Source of the DNA: Chloroflexota bacterium
Lineage (GTDB): Bacteria; Chloroflexota; Dehalococcoidia; UBA2247; RBG-13-53-26
Reading direction: 5' to 3'
DNA: 7,136 bases
Assembly (NCBI GenBank): GCA_017885485.1
Contig: JAFNFZ010000324.1
Coordinates: forward strand, 1-7,136
Notes under the pieces: generated by a model
The model's database searches: none
What the model saw: the letters and a program-made list of their open reading frames with translations, nothing else
What the model was told of the DNA's origin: nothing
Position numbers and translations under genes: made by a program
In this document: in pieces, positions 1 to 5,382 of the stretch
Layout of the letters: the number at the start of each line of letters is the position of its first letter
How positions within the stretch are numbered: the first letter of the stretch is position 1

Positions 1-219
1 CCAACAAGCCGTTCACCGCCTGGGGCGAGATCTTCGGCGATCCGGTCGTCGCCGCTGCCATGATTGACCGACTGGTCCATCACGCCGAAATCCTGTCCCT
101 GAAGGGAGACTCCTATCGCTTGAGAGACAAGAAGGTCATGGACCACCGACCCAAGGCCAGCGCCACCGGCGGCCCTGGGATGACTGCCCGGGTGGCCTAC
201 TTTTCAACCGGTGTTGACA
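1..219 (+). mobile_element. Right-hand part of an IS21-family element, probable end near base 219
   Basis: The istB tail is followed by the string CTACTTTTCAACCGGTG and then TTGACA (198-219). From memory this resembles IS21-type terminal sequences, which often carry a TTTTCAACCGG-like block and finish in CA. The left end lies outside the window, so inverted repeats and a target duplication cannot be compared. The exact terminus is an inference. Confidence 0.5.
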
Positions 220-512
220 TTGAGGGGGATTCCCAAGGCGATGTTCGACCGGGCCGAGCTGTACATCTTGTTCTTTGGGATAGCGATTGGGGCCTACGCT
301 CCACTCCCGCCCATGCCATTGTGGGCTCAAGCAGGCGGGATGTTCCTGAGTTTCCTTGTTGTTGTCAAGCTGATCCAACGCTGCGCGAAGAGCACCGTTC
401 CCTACAACGACCGTCGAGGAAAGAGGCGGAAATCTTGGTGGGGGAATCACGTGGAGGCAGTCACCAAGGCTGTGAGGAACTGGTGCGGCCGTGCCACAGA
501 ATCGGGCGCTGA
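3..512 (+). CDS. istB: IS21-family helper ATPase IstB, C-terminal part (5' end outside window)
   Basis: This is the end of the AAA+ helper ATPase that works with the IstA transposase of IS21 elements. The frame is open from base 3, so the gene starts to the left of the window. The first 45 or so residues read as the conserved IstB tail, including NKPFTAWGEIFGDPVVAAAM, then DRLVHHAEIL and SLKGDSYRLRDK. The Walker motifs would lie upstream and are not visible. Similarity to the family ends near base 140. The frame stays open, without a stop, through the presumed IS end near 219 and into flanking DNA, ending at the stop 510-512. The last 120 or so codons look non-native, because part of them overlaps another plausible gene at 241-525 in a different frame. 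The native stop may be lost, or the element end may be altered. The family call is firm; the true 3' boundary is not. Confidence 0.8.
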   Translation, partial: NKPFTAWGEIFGDPVVAAAMIDRLVHHAEILSLKGDSYRLRDKKVMDHRPKASATGGPGMTARVAYFSTGVDIEGDSQGDVRPGRAVHLVLWDSDWGLRSTPAHAIVGSSRRDVPEFPCCCQADPTLREEHRSLQRPSRKEAEILVGESRGGSHQGCEELVRPCHRIGR

Positions 513-525
513 TGTCCGTGTGTGA
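241..525 (+). CDS. Hypothetical small membrane protein (94 aa) next to the IS21 end
   Basis: No family is recognised. From ATG 241 the protein has a short acidic start (MFDRAEL), then a hydrophobic stretch at residues 7-22 (LYILFFGIAIGAY) and a second at about 28-48 (MFLSFLVVVKLI). A strongly basic, Trp-containing tail follows (RRGKRRKSWWGN). This suggests two membrane passes with a cytoplasmic basic tail. Codon third positions are mostly G or C, as in the real genes of the window. A GAGGGGG run at 222-228 lies 12 bases before this ATG, a rather long spacing. The frame is also open upstream to the stop at 181-183, including a GTG at 211 and a TTG at 220, but those would start inside the presumed IS end. 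It could be a gene fragment cut by the IS21 insertion. Existence is moderately likely; function is unknown. Confidence 0.4.
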   Translation: MFDRAELYILFFGIAIGAYAPLPPMPLWAQAGGMFLSFLVVVKLIQRCAKSTVPYNDRRGKRRKSWWGNHVEAVTKAVRNWCGRATESGADVRV

Positions 526-626
526 CGAGGGTAAGTAGGCGCTCTCGCCGGTCACGCCGGGCCACGGGCTCTGAACCGCGCCGGTTCCTGGGAGGCGTCG
601 AGGCCCAGCAAGCTAGGCGAGGCGAC

Positions 627-827
627 TCAGCCATCCTCGAGCCCTGACCGGAATTTGGGCGAATAGGCATTCTCCGTCACGATTCGCTCGACGTTGTCGG
701 AAATGCCCCAGAGAACTTCGACCCCGATCATTCGGGTTGACTGCTCTGGCCAATCGACACGGTCGGCCAGTTGCGAGACGGTTCTTAAGTACCGCGACTG
801 GAAGTGCGCGCCTTGGTTCGTCCACCC
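627..827 (-). pseudogene. Unrecognised coding-like fragment, minus strand, no proper start
   Basis: On the minus strand a 66-codon frame is open between stops at 830-828 and 629-627. Its second half reads coherently (MIGVEVLWGISDNVERIV, then TENAYSPKFRSGLEDG) with GC-rich third positions. The only ATG is at 731, which would leave 34 residues. A fragment containing NVERIVTENAYSPKFR does not match a family I can name. It could be the tail of a degraded gene or a chance open frame. The surrounding region is full of decayed sequence, which favours a remnant. Confidence 0.25.
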
Positions 828-907
828 TCATGGTAGGGGGTGAGGGATACCTGCCCAGGGCTGCCATGCCCTGCTGAAGAGCGAAGTCCAACTCACAGGT
901 CCCCGGA

Positions 908-939
908 GCCGCAGCGGATCAGCTTCTGTCCGCTGCGGC
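908..939. repeat. Perfect 11-bp inverted repeat (strong hairpin)
   Basis: GCCGCAGCGGA (908-918) and TCCGCTGCGGC (929-939) are exact reverse complements around a 10-base loop TCAGCTTCTG. No T-run follows on either strand, so it does not look like a simple intrinsic terminator. It lies just downstream of the broken minus-strand zinc-ribbon gene, so it may once have been part of that gene's 3' region. Confidence 0.7.
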
Positions 940-999
940 AGGGTTGGCGTCGGCGGTTCCACCGACATCCGGCGTTCTGTCCGCGTTGATCGAGACCCC

Positions 1000-1190
1000 C
1001 TACTCCAACTCACAATCGTTGGAGTGGTGACTCGGCGATACTCCCACCTCGATGCAACACCCCCAAGGACGACCTTCCCTCTTGTCAGATGCTCCTGAAG
1101 CCGCGTGTTGGCAATGTCGGGCAGGCCATACACGATCCTGGCCACGCTGTTTGAGCCGCAACGGGGACACCGCCGAATCCGGACACCGGG
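1000..1190 (-). pseudogene. Broken small zinc-ribbon protein gene
   Basis: The minus strand encodes a remnant of a small (about 70 aa) uncharacterised zinc-ribbon protein family. I recall this family as CPxCGS...IVYGxP...GKxVLGGCC...CxDCG. The remnant reads RRCPRCGSNSVARIVYGLPD, with Cys codons at 1169-1167 and 1160-1158, then a linker and TRGKVVLGG. After the G run (five C on the plus strand, 1060-1064) the family sequence continues in another frame as CCIEVGVSPSHHSNDCELE and a TAG at 1002-1000. One extra G would restore the frame. Further damage is that no ATG, GTG or TTG precedes CPRCGS in frame after the upstream TGA, and that a conserved Cys before NDC is Ser (TCC for TGC). The second metal-binding pair is therefore incomplete. 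A single-base sequencing error could explain the frameshift but not the other two defects. The function of the family is unknown to me. Confidence 0.6.
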
Positions 1191-1222
1191 CCTCCAGTAT
1201 TCAACAGCCGTGAGCCTGCCAG

Positions 1223-1251
1223 TTGACTGTGGGTATGGGATGTGGTAGGAT
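1223..1251 (+). promoter_or_regulatory. Sigma-70-type promoter for the sugar operon
   Basis: TTGACT (1223-1228) and TAGGAT (1246-1251) are separated by exactly 17 bases, with one and two mismatches to TTGACA and TATAAT. Transcription would begin near 1258, giving a leader of about 175 bases before the isomerase gene at 1434. The leader holds complementary pieces (CGAAGG near 1281, CCTTCG near 1369) that could pair, but no recognisable riboswitch. The palindrome at 1256-1277 covers the presumed start point. Confidence 0.6.
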
Positions 1252-1255
1252 CAGA

Positions 1256-1277
1256 AAAACGTTTGCTCAAACGTTTT
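1256..1277. promoter_or_regulatory. Palindromic operator, LacI-family type
   Basis: AAAACGTTTG (1256-1265) and CAAACGTTTT (1268-1277) form a perfect 10-bp inverted repeat around CT. Each half contains AAACGTTT, the CG-centred core typical of LacI/GalR-family operators. The two cores overlap into one 22-bp palindrome spanning roughly positions -2 to +20 of the presumed transcript. Binding there would block transcription initiation, so a sugar-responsive repressor is inferred. No regulator gene is in the window, so the cognate protein is unknown. Confidence 0.6.
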
Positions 1278-1433
1278 CCCCGAAGGCGACGAGCCAAGGC
1301 GGGCCATGTCCTTGAGCAGGGGCTGATGAGAGAAGCTAGACGGATCGCCTCACTCGGCCTTGTGCCTTCCTTCGCTGCGCATAGTGTTCTCTCGCGGTCC
1401 AATGTGAAACTGAGAAGGAGAGGCTGAGTCGAC

Positions 1434-2300
1434 ATGTTCAAGAATCTGGGCCCGCCAGAAATCGGCATACAGCTGCCCCTTGACAAGTGTATCGACTTGG
1501 CAAGGAGATACGGCTTCGGCGGCGTCGATGTGAATATCCAGGAAGCCGCTGGGCTGGTGGCAGCAAATGGACCCCGTCACGTAGCTGATCTGTTCGCGGA
1601 GGCCGGCCTCCAGGTAGGAGGATGGGCATTGTCGGTAGACTGGCTCCTTGAGAGAGATGATCAGAGCTTCAACGACTTCCTTGTAGCGCTGCCATCTCTT
1701 GCTGGGATCGCGGCATCAGTTGGGGCAAGTCGGGCCCAGACATGGATGAAGTCGTATTCTGATGAGCTTCCCTTCGAGCAGAACTTCGAGCGGGCAACAA
1801 GACGCGTACGCGATATCGGAAAGATACTCGAGGAGCACGGACAACGACTCGCAGTTGAACCTATCGGCCCAAGAACCTTCCGTGAGGGCCACAAGTATGA
1901 GTTCATATCCAATTATGACGGGATGTTGCGCCTGGTCAACGCAGTCGACATGCGCAATGTAGGTCTCCTACTTGACAGCTGGCATTGGTATACCTCACAC
2001 GGAACAATCCCGGATCTCAAGAGGCTCGCGAATGGAATGATCGTGTATGTCCATCTGAGCGACGCAACCCGGAACATAGAGATCGACGATCAGATCGATG
2101 AAAGACGCAGAATGCCAGGCGCAACAGGCGTTATCGACAATGTGGGTCTTCTGCAGGTGCTTAGCCAACTTCACTACGACGGCCCGGTAACTGCTGAACC
2201 CTATGACAAGGAGATAGAGGCTTTGACCGCCGAAGAAGTGGCCAAGGTCACGGCTGACGCGTTGTCTGGATTGTGGGTATCGGCAGGCCTTTCTTCATGA
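1434..2300 (+). CDS. Sugar phosphate isomerase/epimerase-like TIM-barrel protein
   Basis: This 288-residue protein belongs to the xylose isomerase-like / AP-endonuclease-2 superfamily of cytoplasmic TIM-barrel enzymes, which use a divalent metal to isomerise or epimerise sugars and their derivatives. Likely metal and acid-base residues are E142 in LAVEPIGP, D181 and H184 in LLLDSWHWY, H207 in VYVHLSD and E255 in VTAEPY. These are the usual beta-strand-end positions, and the length is normal. The ATG at 1434 is supported by AAGGAG at 1415-1420 (13 bases away, somewhat long) and by the start of the first barrel strand soon after. It is the first gene after the promoter and palindromic operator, and the ABC sugar-uptake genes follow on the same strand, so it probably acts on the imported sugar. 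The exact substrate cannot be read from sequence. Inosose, tagatose/fructose epimerase or hydroxypyruvate isomerase-like roles are all possible. The family call is firm; specificity is unknown. Confidence 0.88.
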   Translation: MFKNLGPPEIGIQLPLDKCIDLARRYGFGGVDVNIQEAAGLVAANGPRHVADLFAEAGLQVGGWALSVDWLLERDDQSFNDFLVALPSLAGIAASVGASRAQTWMKSYSDELPFEQNFERATRRVRDIGKILEEHGQRLAVEPIGPRTFREGHKYEFISNYDGMLRLVNAVDMRNVGLLLDSWHWYTSHGTIPDLKRLANGMIVYVHLSDATRNIEIDDQIDERRRMPGATGVIDNVGLLQVLSQLHYDGPVTAEPYDKEIEALTAEEVAKVTADALSGLWVSAGLSS

Positions 2301-2743
2301 GGAGCGTGGTGAAGTTCGCCAATGTCCACATTGACGCTTCTCACGAACAACCATCAGAGGATTGCGCCCGTCGAGGCCATGACAAGGGTTCTTGTTTGGC
2401 AGCCTTTCCTCGGTAGAAGTGCTGGCAAGTAGGCAATGAAAATCTTGTTTGGGAAGACGACCCTGTTTGCCCTACGGGGAAGAGTCGCCTTGACACCGGC
2501 AAGCGAATTGCCGCGGGGCGTACCCCCATGGTTCGCGGACTCGTCATTGACTCGTCGATGCGACGTGAGCATCGGAGCCTTCTCAAGCGTTACGGTGCAC
2601 ATATCGAGGTGAACCACCGGATCTCCACCGGCAAGAGGAAGGAAGAGGATGACGAATGCTGAAAGGAAGGTGCAGTCGGGAAGGAAGTGTCCACCTATTT
2701 CAGATGCCGCATTCGTGAAGGATTTCCCTGGGGAGGAATCGCC
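2301..2743. other. 443-base gap between isomerase and binding-protein genes; only tiny ORFs
   Basis: No recognisable gene is present. An ATG at 2297 overlaps the isomerase stop (ATGA) and opens a 39-codon frame ending at 2416 (starts MRSVVKFANVHIDASHEQ). A second frame at 2528-2662 gives 44 residues, rich in charged residues (ends GKRKEEDDEC), with no clear ribosome binding site. Neither matches a family I know. TTGACA-like strings occur (for example in 2485-2500) but lack a good -10 at the right spacing. A 6-bp inverted repeat CGATGC/GCATCG lies at 2556-2574. The gap is unusually long for an operon and may hold a decayed gene or a processing site. Confidence 0.4.
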
Positions 2744-4108
2744 ATGAACCACTGGAAGATGTATATGGCCCTGATTGTGTCCGTGATAGTTGTTGTCGCG
2801 TTGGCCGCGTGCGCGCCTGTTAAGGAGAGCGAAGCCCCCGCTACTTCTGTGTCAGAGCCAAGTGTCAGTGCGACGCCCACTGCGGAGGAGACCATTGAAC
2901 TGACCCTGTGGACGTGTTCAGTCACAGAGGAAAGCGGCCAGTGGTACAGGAACTGGGCCGATGATTACACCAAGACTCATCCGAATGTCCATGTCAAAAT
3001 GGAGTTCTTCGAACAGGAAGCCTACAGGGTGAAGTTGATGGCTGCGCTGGCGGCTGGCACGACGGGGGATATCTTCTACTCCCCCCCGTACCCCGACATC
3101 TATCGCGCTGCGCGTGAAGGGAAGCTATTCCCGGTAGAGGGTTTCGTCAACAAGGAAAGGCTTGACCCAGCCACGATTGGCACAATGTCAGTGGATGGGA
3201 AACTGTTCGGCATGCCGCTCGGTATCTGGTCAAACCTCTTCTACTACTCCAAGGCGGCTTTTCGAACGGCCGGCGTGGATCCTCAGCAATGGGCTGACCC
3301 CCTCCAGCCCACCTGGGATGAATTTGCTGCTGCCGCGGATGCGCTCAAGGCAGCAGGAATCACACCGATCGCGCTGGGGAATGCCCCATCATATCCTGGG
3401 TTGTTCTACTTCTGGGCATTCCATCACCGGCTTGGCGGCTGGGAGGACCTCCAGAACGCCATCTTCGGCACGAATGGTGGTTCTTTCGATTCCAAGAATT
3501 TCATACGGGCCGCCGAACTGGCTCAAGAGCTGGATAAGCGCGGCTGGCTACCTGAAGGATTCAATGCCGTTGGCGAAGAGGAGATGGTCACAGGTTGGCT
3601 TGCCGGTCGCGGGGCAATGTTGTACATGGGCAGTTGGCTAGCACAGTATCTGGGTGCGGCCCCCGCTGGATTTGAGTACGGCATTTTCGAGTTTCCAAGC
3701 CTCCCCGATGGGGATCCAAAAAGCAAGTCTGATACTCTGGGGGGAGTCGAGGGACTCTGGATTGCCGCGACCTCCAAGCATCCTGAAGCAGCCGCTGCAT
3801 TCCTGGACACGTACGCAGACAAGGAGAGGGCACTATCTCTGTTCGAATCACAGGGCAACGTGCCGCCGGTCAGGGATATTCTCCCACCATACGAGGGGCC
3901 TACCGGCAATCTGACGACAGACATGACACTAGAGACTGTGCAGTTCGTCGGTACCCATTCAACTGGTATCTTCTCGTGGTATGACCATCCCAGCCCTGCG
4001 GCCGTGACTGATGCCATGTACTCGAATTCCCAGGCGCTTCTCACTGGCAAGTTGACGCCAGAGGAGTTCGCAGGGATCTTGGAAGAGGCGGCCAAGACTT
4101 GGCGCTGA
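2744..4108 (+). CDS. ABC sugar transporter, extracellular substrate-binding lipoprotein
   Basis: This is a 454-residue extracellular solute-binding protein of the type that captures sugars and hands them to MalF/MalG-like permeases. Residues 1-23 form a lipoprotein signal: a short polar and basic start, a hydrophobic core (MALIVSVIVVVAL) and the lipobox LAAC with the lipidated cysteine at 23. Residues 24-48 are a flexible Ser/Thr/Pro/Glu-rich linker. The binding domain begins with IELTLWTC, and the early segment KLMAALAAGTTGDIFY is typical of the family (SBP_bac_1-like). Length is normal. I chose the ATG at 2744 because GGGAGGAA lies at 2731-2738 and the signal peptide starts there. An in-frame GTG at 2687 would add 19 residues that spoil the signal. 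Two permeases follow after a transposase remnant, and an isomerase precedes it. The ligand is probably a mono- or oligosaccharide, not identifiable here. Confidence 0.93.
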   Translation: MNHWKMYMALIVSVIVVVALAACAPVKESEAPATSVSEPSVSATPTAEETIELTLWTCSVTEESGQWYRNWADDYTKTHPNVHVKMEFFEQEAYRVKLMAALAAGTTGDIFYSPPYPDIYRAAREGKLFPVEGFVNKERLDPATIGTMSVDGKLFGMPLGIWSNLFYYSKAAFRTAGVDPQQWADPLQPTWDEFAAAADALKAAGITPIALGNAPSYPGLFYFWAFHHRLGGWEDLQNAIFGTNGGSFDSKNFIRAAELAQELDKRGWLPEGFNAVGEEEMVTGWLAGRGAMLYMGSWLAQYLGAAPAGFEYGIFEFPSLPDGDPKSKSDTLGGVEGLWIAATSKHPEAAAAFLDTYADKERALSLFESQGNVPPVRDILPPYEGPTGNLTTDMTLETVQFVGTHSTGIFSWYDHPSPAAVTDAMYSNSQALLTGKLTPEEFAGILEEAAKTWR

Positions 4109-4150
4109 AGCAATTGTGTGTTCACCTGCGTATCAGTCAGGAGACTGAAT

Positions 4151-4225
4151 GAGGGTCATGTGGCGTGTCCTTCCCGTTGGATCCGGGGTCCCATGTGGGG
4201 AGACGGGGGCGCGCCCATGACCCTC
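4151..4225. repeat. 10-bp inverted repeat near the left side of the IS481 remnant
   Basis: GAGGGTCATG (4151-4160) and CATGACCCTC (4216-4225) are exact reverse complements, 55 bases apart. A small hairpin TCAGTC-AGGA-GACTGA lies just before (4133-4148), without a T-run, so I do not call it a terminator of the binding-protein gene. The larger repeat might mark a transposon end or be coincidence. Confidence 0.45.
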
Positions 4226-4280
4226 GACGACTGCGTGCCCTCGCCCGACCACCAGGGCCGGGCACGCGTTCCGCCTGTGC

Positions 4281-5262
4281 ATGATCTCCCGGCCGCAAGC
4301 CCTCGCGAATGCCAGCCAAGCATGTCGCGAGTTCAGCAAGTGCAGCGGCCAGTTCTACAGATAGTGCAATCGCTACTTGGCCTATGGGCCGGATGGGCTG
4401 CGCCCCTGACGGGAGGGAGACATCCTTGGCCGGCTGCCCTTGCTCAGCGTTCAAACCGAGCGGGCCATTCTCGCTTTGGCCATTGCCCGGTTGTCCCGGG
4501 GACCTGTTCAGCGGCTCTCCAGATTGGCATGGCGGAACATGGCAGCAGGCAGGTGGCGCCCAGCATTACCTATGACTTGCTGAAGAGACCCAACCTGCAG
4601 ACCCGGCTGGGAGCATCCGATGGTTCTGGAAGGCCGTAGCGCCCAGGCAGTGGATCTGTTGACCGCGTGTGCGCGCCGGCCTGATCACCGCTCAGCGTCG
4701 ACATGCACCGCACGTTCGGGCGTCCTGTGCAGGAGAGCTGGTCCGCCCGGGGACGTCCTCGGTTGGCAAGTCCAAGGGTGTAGGAAGGGCTTGGCGCGCC
4801 GCGTCGTGCCACGACACTTGCCCCGAGGTCCAAGTCAGTCTCGAGTTCTCCGGAGCCGCCACTGCACACTTCCTAACCTCGCGTGTGGTGCCAGCCTTCC
4901 AGAACTCAGGCTGGCAGTTCCAACGGACCCTGGCCGATCAGGGCAACGAGTTTCGCTGCCGGTTAGACCAGGGTTGCATTCGGCAGGGAAAAGGCCATAC
5001 CTGCAGCCGGCCTCGCGATGCCTGGCCGAACGGGTTCGTCGAGCGATGGCACGGCAACATCCTGCAAGAGCCCTGGCGGGCACCTGCACTGCGTGCATCG
5101 CGTTGCACGCAGTGCAGGTGCGTGTGGCCAAGTTCCGTTTCCTCACCCAAGCCAGCCAGGTGCAGACCGCCTTGGACCGCGACTTGGGGCTCTACAGCTA
5201 TCGTCGTGCCCATCAGGGGTATTGAATCCATGGCTGGATAACCGGCGGGAGCCTCATAGGCA
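4281..5262 (+). pseudogene. IS481-like DDE transposase, multiply frameshifted remnant
   Basis: The remnant can be followed through at least five frame segments. From ATG 4281 an N-terminal helix-turn-helix reads SQACREFSKCSGQFYR, then a TAG at 4362, NRYLAYGPDGLRP, a TGA at 4407, and QTERAILALAIARLSRGPVQ. The frame shifts near 4529 (VAPSITYDLLKRPNLQTRL), again near 4620 (VLEGRSAQAVDLLT), and again near 4669 (GELVRPGTSSVGKSKGVGR). This last segment continues into the integrase core with LADQGNEF and NGFVERWHGNILQEPWR. A final segment from 5124 reads ALDRDLGLYSYRRAHQGY, then a TGA (5223-5225) where the family has Arg, and IHGWITGG. The second catalytic Asp (codon 4936) and the Glu (codon 5041) are kept 35 residues apart. 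The first Asp, expected at codon 4750 in a DTFYVGK-like motif, is Gly. An inverted repeat at 5080-5121 interrupts the core after QEPWR. The protein cannot be functional. Confidence 0.85.
5080..5121. repeat. Perfect 18-bp inverted repeat inside the dead transposase
   Basis: GCACCTGCACTGCGTGCA (5080-5097) and its exact reverse complement (5104-5121) flank a 6-base loop TCGCGT. The family sequence runs without a gap from QEPWR (ending 5079) to VAKFRFLTQ (from about 5124). About 41-44 bases, essentially this palindrome, therefore appear inserted, and they also shift the frame. It may be a tiny mobile palindrome or a templated duplication made by strand switching during replication. Confidence 0.8.
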
Positions 5263-5382
5263 AAAGCAGCGACGGCAGCCATCCTATCAAGGCCTGAAGT
5301 GTCCATGCCATTGCGGTACCGGACAACTCGGTGGGAGTATCTGGGTCTTCAGGAGATCATGGTGTGATGAAGGAGCGACCAC

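Larger units (their letters stand above)
526..999. other. Gap with no intact gene
   Basis: Apart from the minus-strand fragment at 627-827 and the hairpin at 908-939, I see no supported gene, promoter or RNA here. Longer open frames on the minus strand (for example 613-891) do not read like protein families. The stretch looks like decayed DNA between the IS21 end and the broken zinc-ribbon gene. Confidence 0.5.
4166..5325 (+). mobile_element. Degraded IS481-like insertion sequence (limits uncertain)
   Basis: The transposase remnant at 4281-5262 shows that an IS481-like element once inserted between the binding-protein and permease genes. Possible ends are TGTCC at 4166-4170 and GGACA at 5321-5325, each with a CCG or CGG a few bases inward. 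They would delimit about 1.16 kb, a suitable size. The match is short, and I see no target duplication, so the limits are tentative. The element is dead because its transposase is broken in several places. Confidence 0.4.

Noticed and set aside
1003..1077. Plus-strand peptide containing TRRYSHLD, like the catalytic Tyr end of a tyrosine recombinase
   Set aside because: No recombinase sequence precedes it in any frame, and the opposite strand is explained better by the zinc-ribbon remnant.
1242..1427. 61-codon plus-strand frame ahead of the isomerase
   Set aside because: It starts inside the promoter -10 region, before the presumed transcript start, and its Arg-rich product looks non-coding.
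2584..2596. LacI-like core AAGCGTTA upstream of the binding-protein gene
   Set aside because: Only a partial, non-palindromic match, and no promoter nearby.
3523..4125. Long minus-strand open frame (200 codons) opposite the binding-protein gene
   Set aside because: It mirrors the codon bias of the strong plus-strand gene and shows no family features.
4133..4148. Possible terminator hairpin after the binding-protein gene (TCAGTC-AGGA-GACTGA)
   Set aside because: The stem has only 6 bp and no T-run follows.
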